DNA from: Dactylosporangium roseum
GTDB lineage: Bacteria > Actinomycetota > Actinomycetes > Mycobacteriales > Micromonosporaceae
NCBI RefSeq assembly: GCF_025264685.1
Contig: NZ_CP073721.1
Span: 2,781,001 to 2,845,000, forward strand
Direction: 5' to 3'
DNA: 64,000 nt
In this document: in pieces, positions 24,693-32,349 of the stretch
Numbering within the stretch: position 1 is the stretch's first letter
Layout of the letters: every line of letters begins with the position of its first letter
Position numbers and translations under genes: made by a program
Notes under the pieces: generated by a model
Told to the model about the DNA's origin: nothing
The model's input: only the letters and a program-made list of their open reading frames with translations
The model's database searches: none

Positions 24693-26617
24693 CCCTCGAC
24701 CTGACGGCCCCGCCGACCGCGCCCACGACCGACGCCGGCCTCGACTGCGCGCTCGCCGCCTGGCGGCTCGCGACCGGGACGTACCTGCGGCGACTGCGCG
24801 GGGCATGGCGCACCGCGCACACCGAGGACGCCGACGTGACCCGGCTGATCGCCGGGATCGACCCGCCCGGCCCGCCCGACCCGGAAGACGCCGAGGCGTT
24901 CCGCGGCCTGGCCCGCGCCGCCGGCACCACCGGCCGGCTCGGCCTGGTCGCCGCCGCGCTCGGGCTCGATGACGCCGCCGTGCTCACCGTCGCCGCCGCC
25001 TGGTGGGCCGACGCCGACCCGCAGTTCGGGGTCGCCCTCGGCTGCTGCCACGACGACGGCTCCCGCCGGTATCCGACCGCCGCGCTGGTCCGGCTGCTGC
25101 TCGCCGGCCTCGACGTCGCCGCACCGGCCGAACTCGCCGCCGCCGACCCGCTCGTGCACGGCGGCGCCGTGCTGCCGGCGCCCGGGCCGCACGCGCCGCT
25201 GCGCCTCACCACGGCCGCCCGGCGGTACCTGTCCGGGGCCGGACCGGCCGGCTGCCCGGACGTGCCCGGCGGTGCGCCGCACACCCTCGACCCCGTGCTG
25301 CTCGCCGGGCTCGGCCGCGCCGTGTCCGGGGGCGGCGCCGTGCTGGTGCGGGGCAGCGGCGCGCGGGCCGTCGCGCTCGCCGGGGTGCGGCACGCCGGCC
25401 GGACCCCGGTCGAGGACGCCACGGCCGGCGAGTACCGGTTCCTGTCCCGGCTGTGCGCCGCCGTCCCGGTCATCGACGCCGAGGAGGCCGCCACGCTCGG
25501 CTGGCACCCCGCCGACGGCCCGCTCGCCGCCTACGGACCCGCCGGCGGGCCGGGCGCCGCCGCCCTCCCGGCGATGCACGTCGTCGACCTGCCGGCCGTG
25601 CCGGTCGAGCGGCGGGCCGCCGCCTGGCGGGCCGCGTTCGAGCGGTACGGGCTGCCGGCCGAGGTCGCCGCGGAACTCGCCGCCCGGTTCGCGTTCGACG
25701 AGGACGAGATCGCCGACACCATGCACCGCGCGTTCACCCGCGCCCGGGTCGAGGGCCACCCACCCGGCCCCGACGACGTCTGGCACGCCGCCCGGCACCG
25801 CCCGGGCCGGGAGCTCACCCGGGTCGCCACCGCGGTCCGCCCGGTCTTCGCCCTCGACGATCTCGTCGTCCCGGCCGAGACGCGCCGGCAGCTCGACGAG
25901 CTCGTCAGCCACGTCCGGCTCGCCCACCAGGTCCTGGAACGCTGGGGCTTCACCGCGGTCCTGCCGCGCGGGCGGGGCGTCGTCGCCCTGCTCTACGGCC
26001 CGTCCGGCACCGGCAAGACGATGGCCGCCGAAGCGGTCGCGCACGCGCTCGGCCAGGACCTGTACCGCGTCGACCTGTCCGCGGTCGTCTCCAAGTACAT
26101 CGGTGAGACCGAGAAGAACCTGGCGCTCGCTTTCGACGAGGCCGAACGGGCCGGGGCCGTGCTGCTGTTCGACGAGTGCGACGCGCTGTTCGGCAAGCGC
26201 ACCGAGCAGCGCGACGCGCACGACCGGTGGGCCAACCTGGAGGTCAACTACCTGCTGCAGCGGGTCGAGACGTTCGCCGGCCTCGCCGTCCTCGCCACCA
26301 ACAAGCGCACCGCCCTGGACGAGGCGTTCCTGCGCCGGCTGCGGTTCGCGATCCGGTTCGACCCGCCCGACGCGGCGCTGCGCGAACGGCTCTGGCGGCG
26401 GGCCTTCCCGCCCGGCGTGCCCCGTGCCGGCGTCGACCCGGCGGCGCTCGCCGACGCGGAACTGGCCGGCGGGCACATCGTGCAGGTGGCGCTGTCGGCC
26501 GCGTTCCTCGCCGCCGCGTCCGGCGACCCCGTCGGGCCGGCCCACCTGACCCGCGCGATGCGCCGCGAGTACGAGAAGCTCGGCAAGTCATGGGTGGGGG
26601 GTGACGGCCATGGCTGA
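24689..26617 (+). CDS. AAA+ ATPase of the injection system (Pvc15/Afp15-like)
   Basis: 642 aa with GTG start. The N-terminal half is poorly conserved, as in Afp15. The AAA+ module has Walker A GPSGTGKT (437-444), the pore-like SKYIGETEKNL loop, Walker B LLFDECD (D495, E496), and an arginine-finger region with LRRLRFAIRFDPP. This family is present in nearly all eCIS loci and is thought to act in particle assembly or cargo loading in the cytoplasm. It is coupled by overlaps to DUF4255 and to the small gene after it. Confidence 0.92.
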   Translation: MTLDLTAPPTAPTTDAGLDCALAAWRLATGTYLRRLRGAWRTAHTEDADVTRLIAGIDPPGPPDPEDAEAFRGLARAAGTTGRLGLVAAALGLDDAAVLTVAAAWWADADPQFGVALGCCHDDGSRRYPTAALVRLLLAGLDVAAPAELAAADPLVHGGAVLPAPGPHAPLRLTTAARRYLSGAGPAGCPDVPGGAPHTLDPVLLAGLGRAVSGGGAVLVRGSGARAVALAGVRHAGRTPVEDATAGEYRFLSRLCAAVPVIDAEEAATLGWHPADGPLAAYGPAGGPGAAALPAMHVVDLPAVPVERRAAAWRAAFERYGLPAEVAAELAARFAFDEDEIADTMHRAFTRARVEGHPPGPDDVWHAARHRPGRELTRVATAVRPVFALDDLVVPAETRRQLDELVSHVRLAHQVLERWGFTAVLPRGRGVVALLYGPSGTGKTMAAEAVAHALGQDLYRVDLSAVVSKYIGETEKNLALAFDEAERAGAVLLFDECDALFGKRTEQRDAHDRWANLEVNYLLQRVETFAGLAVLATNKRTALDEAFLRRLRFAIRFDPPDAALRERLWRRAFPPGVPRAGVDPAALADAELAGGHIVQVALSAAFLAAASGDPVGPAHLTRAMRREYEKLGKSWVGGDGHG

Positions 26618-26819
26618 ACCGCCCCGGCACCGGACGCTCACCGTCGCGCCGCTCACCGTCGCGGTCGACGCGGTCCCCGACCCGCACCGGCTGCGGGCCG
26701 CCGTCGCCGACGCGCTCGCCGGCCGGCCACTCGGCGCCGGGCCCGAGGCGCAGGTCGGCCGGGCCGTCGCCGCCGCCGTGCGACAGTCCACCACCGACGA
26801 CGCCGAGGGGAGCGCGTGA
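26610..26819 (+). CDS. Small conserved-position protein of unknown function
   Basis: 69 aa. The start is set at ATG 26610, inside the end of the ATPase gene, with a GGGGGG ribosome-site-like run 7-8 bases upstream; GTG 26601 is also possible. The sequence HRTLTVAPLTVAVDAVPDPHRL followed by RAAVADALAG suggests one beta strand pair and one helix. There are no catalytic motifs. Tight packing between ATPase and baseplate genes indicates a role in the particle. Confidence 0.65.
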   Translation: MAEPPRHRTLTVAPLTVAVDAVPDPHRLRAAVADALAGRPLGAGPEAQVGRAVAAAVRQSTTDDAEGSA

Positions 26820-27469
26820 TGCTGCTCAAGGGGATGCTGCTGTCGTTCTCCGACCCGGTCCTCGGGCTGGTCCCGACGATCGTCTTCTGCCAGTACAACC
26901 CGGTCGAGGTGACCCGCACGTTCACCGTCACCAATCCGGGCGGCGGCGGTGCGACCGCCGGCGGCACGGCTGGGGCCCCGGCCCGCACCGCGCCGCTGCC
27001 GGCCGGCGAGGAGTACACGCTCAAGCTGGAGTTCGACGCCACCGACGGCCTGGAGACCGGCGGCCCGCTGACCACCGCGCTCGGCATCTCGCCCCGCCTC
27101 GCCGCGCTGGAGATGCTCATGCAGCCGGTCGGTAGCTCGCTGCTCGGCGGGCTGGTCGGCGACCTGCTCGGCGCCGGCAAGCCGAAGGGCCACGCGATCC
27201 CGGTCGGCCGGCCGCCGCTGGTGTTCTTCGCCTGGGGCCCGGCCCGCATCACGCCCGTGCGGGTCAAGTCGATGGTGATTCGGGAGACCGCGTTCGACGC
27301 CCTGCTCAACCCGACCCACGCCACCGTCGACGTCGGGCTGACCGTGCTGCGCACCGCCGACCTGCCCAAGGACGAGAAGCTCGCCCGGCTGGCCGCCGAC
27401 TACTACCGGGGCGCCCGGGAGGTCAAGTCGGTGCTGCAACTGCCGCAGATGCTGGAACTGGGAGGCTGA
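26819..27469 (+). CDS. Baseplate hub adaptor of the injection system (Afp7/Pvc7-like)
   Basis: 216 aa. MLLKGMLLSFSDPVLGLVPTIVFCQYNP, here noted by its ends MLLKGML and IVFCQYNPVEV, then YTLKLEFDATDGLE and ISPRLAALEMLMQP are typical of the hub adaptor proteins that join tube to spike in eCIS. The C-terminal VRVKSMVIRETAFDALLNPTHA is the most family-like stretch. ATG has GAGGGGA seven bases upstream; GTG 26816 is an alternative. Confidence 0.83.
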   Translation: MLLKGMLLSFSDPVLGLVPTIVFCQYNPVEVTRTFTVTNPGGGGATAGGTAGAPARTAPLPAGEEYTLKLEFDATDGLETGGPLTTALGISPRLAALEMLMQPVGSSLLGGLVGDLLGAGKPKGHAIPVGRPPLVFFAWGPARITPVRVKSMVIRETAFDALLNPTHATVDVGLTVLRTADLPKDEKLARLAADYYRGAREVKSVLQLPQMLELGG

Positions 27470-27470
27470 C

Positions 27471-27737
27471 ATGCCGTCGCGGTACACCGGACTGCCCACC
27501 ATCACCGTGCCCACCCCGGACGGCGGCACCGTCACGATGGGCGCGCCCCGCATCGCATCGCCGCCCGATCGGGTCGCCGGCGTCTACGTCGTCCGCGACG
27601 GCACCCGACTCGACCTGCTGGCCCGCGCCGTCGTCGGGGACAGCACGGCGTGGTGGCGCATCGCCGACGCCAACGCCACCGGCGACGCCACCGACCTGGA
27701 GATCCCGGGCCGCCGCGTCGCGCTGCCCGGGGCGTGA
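27471..27737 (+). CDS. LysM-like tail protein X
   Basis: 88 aa. The C-terminal half (VYVVRDGTRLDLLARAVVGD, WWRIADANA, IPGRRVALPG) is a LysM-like fold as in phage tail protein X (gpX) and the LysM part of Afp7. Here it is a separate gene directly after the hub adaptor. It likely helps seat the spike on the tube. GGAGG precedes the ATG. Confidence 0.85.
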   Translation: MPSRYTGLPTITVPTPDGGTVTMGAPRIASPPDRVAGVYVVRDGTRLDLLARAVVGDSTAWWRIADANATGDATDLEIPGRRVALPGA

Positions 27738-27742
27738 CCGCG

Positions 27743-28831
27743 ATGGCGAACACCACCCTGCTGCTCGAGATCGACGGCACCGAGGTCGCCGCCGACGACC
27801 TGGAGCACATCGACGAGATCCAGGTCGAGGAGGCCACCTGGGAGGCCGACGCGGCCACCCTCTCGGCGAAGCTGGAACCCACCGACGACGGCGAGTGGGT
27901 CAGCCCGCTCGACGCGCTCGTGGTGCCCCGCACCGGCCTGGTCATCCAGGTCACCCGCGACGACGTGGTGTACCGCTTCGACGGCTACTCCACCGAGGCC
28001 ACCTGGGAGATCGACGCCGAGGGCGCCTCGAAGCTCACCGTCAAGGCCATCGACCGCAGCCTCGACCTCGACGCCGAGGAGAAGGTCGTCGGCTGGCCCG
28101 GCGCCGGCGACTCGGCGATCGCGTCCGCCATCTTCGGCGCCCACGGCATGACGGCCCAGGTCACCGACACCCCCGCCGGGCCCGACCCGGACGTGCACGT
28201 CGCATTCCAGCGCGGCACCGACTGGGCGTTCCTGCGCGCCCTGGCCGGCAAGTGGGGCTACGTCACGTACCTCGACGCCGCCGAGGACGGCGTCACCGGC
28301 TACTTCGGCCCGCTCGACCCGACCGCCGACCCGCAGGCCGAACTGGCCCTCGGCTTCGGCGGCGACGCCTACAAGGTCAGCGTCGAAGGGCAGTTGACCG
28401 CCGGCCACCGGGTGAAGGTGAGCCGCGTCCCGCCGCTGTCGGACACCCCGGCGACCGGCGACTCGGCCGGCGACGCCGACGCGCAGGGCGCCGCACCGCT
28501 CGGCGGCGCCGTCACCGTCCTGCTCGCCCCGACCGACGTCGACGGCGAGGTCGACCCGCAGCGGGCCGCCGATGGGCTGGCCGGCCGCTCCGCGTACGGC
28601 GTCACCCTGACCGCCGAGATCGACACCGACCGGCTCGGCGTGCTGTTCCGGGCCCGCCGGCCGGTGCTCGTCAAGGGCCTCGGCAGCACGCTGTCCGGGC
28701 AGTACCTCGTGGAGAAGGTCCGCCACCAGGTCACCCTCGCCGCGCACCGGCAGCGGCTCACGCTGCGCCGCAACGCGCTCGGCGTCACCGGCGGCGAACC
28801 GTTCGGCGCGCTCGGGGGAGGCCTGTTCTGA
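27743..28831 (+). CDS. Spike base protein, gp27/late-control-D-like
   Basis: 362 aa of beta-rich sequence matching the gp27-type barrels of VgrG and phage D proteins: IQVEEATWEADAATLSAKLE at the start, VIQVTRDDVVYRFDGY, AFQRGTDWAFLRALAGKWGY in the middle and LSGQYLVEKVRHQVTL near the end. In Afp8/PVC8 this part is fused to the gp5-like spike; here the spike needle is encoded by the next gene. ATG 27743 is preferred; GTG 27734 is in frame. Stop and next start overlap (TGATG). Confidence 0.88.
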   Translation: MANTTLLLEIDGTEVAADDLEHIDEIQVEEATWEADAATLSAKLEPTDDGEWVSPLDALVVPRTGLVIQVTRDDVVYRFDGYSTEATWEIDAEGASKLTVKAIDRSLDLDAEEKVVGWPGAGDSAIASAIFGAHGMTAQVTDTPAGPDPDVHVAFQRGTDWAFLRALAGKWGYVTYLDAAEDGVTGYFGPLDPTADPQAELALGFGGDAYKVSVEGQLTAGHRVKVSRVPPLSDTPATGDSAGDADAQGAAPLGGAVTVLLAPTDVDGEVDPQRAADGLAGRSAYGVTLTAEIDTDRLGVLFRARRPVLVKGLGSTLSGQYLVEKVRHQVTLAAHRQRLTLRRNALGVTGGEPFGALGGGLF

Positions 28832-29316
28832 TGGAACGGTTTCCCGGCCGGTACGTCGGCACCGTCGTCGACAACGACGACCCGAAAGGGCTGTGCCGGA
28901 TCAAGGCGACCGTCCCCGAGGTCCTCGGCGAGGAGACCAGCGGCTGGTGCCTGCCGTCGACGCCGTACGCCGGTGTCGGCGTCGGCCTCGCGCTGGTGCC
29001 GCCGGCCGGCGCGGTCGTGTTCGTCGAGTGGCCCGCCGGCGACCCTTCCCGCGTCCCGGTGTGGTCCGGCGCCGCGTGGGCCGACGGCACCGGCGTCGAC
29101 GGCGCCGGCCCCGACCGAATCCTGCTGCTGACCCCGGCCGGCAACCGGCTGGAGATCCGCGACACCGCCGACGACGAGGCGATCGTGCTGACCGCCGCGT
29201 CCGGCGCCGAGGTCACCCTCGACACCACCGGCGTCTCGGTCGTGTTCGGTGGCCAGTCGATGACCATCACCGACGCGTCGATCTCGTTCAACAACGGCGC
29301 CCTGGAGATCTCATGA
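28831..29316 (+). CDS. Spike protein, gp5/VgrG-like OB-fold and beta-helix
   Basis: 161 aa. Residues 1-95 are the OB-fold of gp5/VgrG proteins (RYVGTVVDNDDPKGLCRIKA, WCLPSTPYAG, VEWPAGDPSRVPVWSG). The rest is a short repeat-rich beta-helix needle (GNRLEIRDTADDEAIVLTAA). It pairs with the separate gp27-like base protein just upstream and carries the PAAR-like tip encoded next. Confidence 0.9.
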   Translation: MERFPGRYVGTVVDNDDPKGLCRIKATVPEVLGEETSGWCLPSTPYAGVGVGLALVPPAGAVVFVEWPAGDPSRVPVWSGAAWADGTGVDGAGPDRILLLTPAGNRLEIRDTADDEAIVLTAASGAEVTLDTTGVSVVFGGQSMTITDASISFNNGALEIS

Positions 29317-29645
29317 CCGCCTATCTGCTGCACGAGGGGACCAGCATCCTGTGCCCGCACGGCGGCACCGGCGTCGTGGCGCCGGCGGCCGTGCCGGTGC
29401 GGGTCGGCGGCCGGCCGGTCCTGCTCGCCGACGCGACGGTGACGATCGCCGGCTGCGCGTTCACCGTCGCCGGCGCCCCGCAGCCCTGCGTCAGGGTCCG
29501 CTGGCAGGCCCCGGCCGCCCGGGTCACCGTCAACGGCATCGCGGTCCTGCTGTCCACGTCGGTCGGGCTGTGCGTCAACGGCCCCGGCGCCCCGCAGGGC
29601 ACCGCCCAGCTCTCCGGCTACCAGACGAGAGTGAGCGGGCAGTGA
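29313..29645 (+). CDS. PAAR-like spike tip protein
   Basis: 110 aa, starting inside the spike stop (ATGA). It has four Cys and several His spread as in metal-binding tips: HEGTSILCPHGG, IAGCAF, PQPCVRV and GLCVNGP. Size, Gly-rich beta pattern and place after the spike fit the PAAR-like tip of eCIS (Afp10-like). The canonical PAAR motif itself is not visible, so this is partly positional. Confidence 0.75.
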   Translation: MTAYLLHEGTSILCPHGGTGVVAPAAVPVRVGGRPVLLADATVTIAGCAFTVAGAPQPCVRVRWQAPAARVTVNGIAVLLSTSVGLCVNGPGAPQGTAQLSGYQTRVSGQ

Positions 29646-30013
29646 CCCCCGCCCGGCACCCGTACCGGCTGGCCGCCGCCCGCCGGCTCGACGACGCCGA
29701 CCCGGCCCGCCACATCGCCGACCTGGTCCGCGTCGTCCTGCTCACCGCGCCCGGCGGCCGGCTGCACCGGCCCGACTTCGGCGCCGGCCTCGGCACCGAC
29801 GTGCTGTTCGAGCCCGTCGGCGGGGCGCTCGGCGGCCTGGTCGAGCTGCGCGCCCGCGGCGCGCTCACCGACGCGCTCGGCGACCGGATCGTCGTCGACT
29901 CGCTCACCGTCGGCACCGAGGGCGAGAGCACCGTGACCGCCACCGTCGCCTACCGGCTGCGCGACGGCGGCACACCGGCCACCGTCACCGTCCGGGTGGA
30001 GGTGGCGCCGTGA
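29642..30013 (+). CDS. Baseplate wedge protein, gp25/gpW-like
   Basis: 123 aa with GTG start overlapping the tip gene. The HIADLVRVVLLTAPGGRLHRP segment followed by FGAGLGTDVLFEP is the gp25/gpW signature (EPR-type core), the wedge protein that nucleates the sheath (Afp9-like). The next gene begins in its stop (GTGA). Confidence 0.92.
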   Translation: MTPARHPYRLAAARRLDDADPARHIADLVRVVLLTAPGGRLHRPDFGAGLGTDVLFEPVGGALGGLVELRARGALTDALGDRIVVDSLTVGTEGESTVTATVAYRLRDGGTPATVTVRVEVAP

Positions 30014-32349
30014 CCGCCCCGGTGCATCGTCCCGCGCTGCTGCTCGACCCGGCCACCGGCGTGCACGGCCTGCGCGCCGCCGGCGCCCGCACCGAGGCCG
30101 GCGTGCGCCGCGTCGACGTCTGGCTCTACACCACACCACCGGCCGACCTCGCCGCGGCGAACCGCTGGCGGTTCACGGCCCCGCCCGGCGGCCGGCCGGT
30201 CCTCGTCGCCGCGGCCACGGCCGACGGCGACCGGATCGTGCTCACCCTGGCCGGCGACCCCGACCCCGGCCGGTACCGGCTCGACGTGCTGCCCGGTCCC
30301 ACCACCCCGTTCGACCCGCTGCGCACCTGGCTGCCCGTCCGGCTGCGGCCCGACTGCGACGACGGCGCGAGCTGGCTGCCGGCCGCCGACCCGCCGCCCG
30401 TCCCGCGACCGTCGCCGGTCCACGACTACCTCGCCCGCGACTGGGCCGCGCTGCGCCAGGCGCTGGTCGAGTTCCTGCAACGCGAGGACCCCGATGCCGA
30501 CCTGTCGCCGGCCGATCCCGACATCGCCGTCGCCGAGCTCTTCGCCCACGTCGGCGACCTGCTGCACTACCGGCTCGACAGGCAGGCCACCGAGGCGTAT
30601 CTGGAGACCGCCCGGCGGCGCACCTCGGTCCGGCGGCACACCCGGCTCGTCGACTACCGGCTCGGCGAGGCCGTCGCCGCCCGCACCCGTGTCCTCGTCC
30701 AGCCGCCGCCGGGGGCCGCGCCGCTCGCCGTGCCGGCCGGCGCGGTGGCCGCCGACGCACCCGGATCGCCCCTGGCCTACACCGTCGAGGCCGCCCTGAC
30801 CGTGCGGCCCGAGCTCGGTGAGATCCCCCTCTACGACTGGAGCGGCGACGCCGACGAGCTGCCCACCGGCGCCACCGAATGTGTCCTCGTCCGGCCCGCC
30901 CCCGCCGACCCGCTCGGTGACGGCTGGCTCGCCGCCGGAGACCTGCTCGCGTTCGAGGTCGTCGACGCCGGCGACACCGCCCGGCAGCGCGCCTGGGCGG
31001 CCCGGACACAGACCTGGCCGGCCGGGGGCGTCGCCGGACCGGCGTTTCGGGACCCGCTGCCCAGCCGGCCCGCGCACGTGGTCCGGCTGACCGCGGTCAC
31101 CCCGATCACCGACCCGCTCGGCCCGGGACTGCCGCTGTACGCCGTGCGGTGGGCCGCCGCCGAGGCGCTGCCCCGCCCGTACCCCGTGACCGTCGACGAA
31201 CGCGCCGGCGCGCCCGAGGTGACGGTGGCCCGCGCCAACCTCGTGTCCGCCCACCACGGCCGGCTCGCCGCCGGGCCGGCCGCCCTCGCCGCGATCCGGC
31301 CCGGCGACTACCGCCTCGACGCGGCCACCGCCGCGCCGGTCGCCCGCCGGGCCGACGGCCGCCCCTACCGGCTCGACGTCGACGTGACCCTGCCGTCGGG
31401 CGGCACCGTCCAACCGGACCTCGTCCCGTCGCTCGTCGAGGTCGCCGATCCGGTCCTCGCCTGCGTGCTGGAGACCGAGGACGGCGAGCCGCCGCTGCTG
31501 CGCTTCCGCACCGGCGCGACCGGCCTGCTCCCGCCCGGCGGCAGCACCGTCCGGGCCGCGTACGAGGTCGGCGGCGGCACGGCCGGCAACCTGCCCGCGA
31601 ACGCGCTGCGGGTGCTCGAGCACAACACCGCCGGCCCCGGCCTCCCGCCCGCCTGGCAGCCGCTCGCCGCCGCCCGCAACCCGGTCCCGGCCGCCGGCGG
31701 CGCCGACCCGGAACCGCTCGACCAGGCCCGCCGCGACGCGCCCGAGGCGTACGCGGCCAACCCACGCCGGGCCGTCACCCCGGCCGACCACGCCGCCTAC
31801 ACCGGCGGGCAGCCCGGTGTGCAGCGCGCCGCCGCCACCCGCGAGTGGTCGGGCTCCTGGCCGGTGATCCGCACCGCCGTCGACCTCACGGTGGACACCG
31901 CGGAGCCGGCCGAGCGGCGCCTGGAGCTGCTCCGCTCCGCCGTCGACGACGTGCGGATGCTCGGCACCGAGGTCGCCGTCGTCGCCGGTACCCCGGTCGG
32001 CCTGTACCTCGGGCTCACCGTCTGCGCGCTGCCCACCGTCGACACCGACACGCTGCGCGGGCAGGTCCTCGCCCTGCTGCGCCCCGGCACCGCGCGCCGG
32101 CCCGGCTTCTTCCACCCGGACCGGATGACCCTTGGTGCCCCCGTGTACGTGTCCGCGGTCGTCGCCGCCGTGGCCGCGCTGCCCGGCGTCGACCGGGTCG
32201 AGGTGACCCAGGCCCGCCGGACGACCGACCCGCCGGACGTCCGGCTCGACGTGTTGACCGTCGGGCCCGGCGAGGTACCGGTGCTGGACGACGACCCCGC
32301 CCAACCCGCGCGGGGCCGGCTCGACGTGAACGTGGGAGGCGGACGTTGA
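30010..32349 (+). CDS. Baseplate J-like protein (Afp11-like), first of two
   Basis: 779 aa with GTG start. The region LVEFLQREDPDADLSPAD, AELFAHVGDLLHYRLDRQ and TARRRTSVRRHTRLVDYRLG is typical of the large eCIS baseplate proteins related to gpJ/gp6. The C-terminal DAPEAYAANPRRAVTPADHAAY is the baseplate-J core (AVTxxDYE-type). It should form the wedge ring joining baseplate to sheath. It is coupled to the next gene by a TTGA overlap. Confidence 0.9.
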   Translation: MTAPVHRPALLLDPATGVHGLRAAGARTEAGVRRVDVWLYTTPPADLAAANRWRFTAPPGGRPVLVAAATADGDRIVLTLAGDPDPGRYRLDVLPGPTTPFDPLRTWLPVRLRPDCDDGASWLPAADPPPVPRPSPVHDYLARDWAALRQALVEFLQREDPDADLSPADPDIAVAELFAHVGDLLHYRLDRQATEAYLETARRRTSVRRHTRLVDYRLGEAVAARTRVLVQPPPGAAPLAVPAGAVAADAPGSPLAYTVEAALTVRPELGEIPLYDWSGDADELPTGATECVLVRPAPADPLGDGWLAAGDLLAFEVVDAGDTARQRAWAARTQTWPAGGVAGPAFRDPLPSRPAHVVRLTAVTPITDPLGPGLPLYAVRWAAAEALPRPYPVTVDERAGAPEVTVARANLVSAHHGRLAAGPAALAAIRPGDYRLDAATAAPVARRADGRPYRLDVDVTLPSGGTVQPDLVPSLVEVADPVLACVLETEDGEPPLLRFRTGATGLLPPGGSTVRAAYEVGGGTAGNLPANALRVLEHNTAGPGLPPAWQPLAAARNPVPAAGGADPEPLDQARRDAPEAYAANPRRAVTPADHAAYTGGQPGVQRAAATREWSGSWPVIRTAVDLTVDTAEPAERRLELLRSAVDDVRMLGTEVAVVAGTPVGLYLGLTVCALPTVDTDTLRGQVLALLRPGTARRPGFFHPDRMTLGAPVYVSAVVAAVAALPGVDRVEVTQARRTTDPPDVRLDVLTVGPGEVPVLDDDPAQPARGRLDVNVGGGR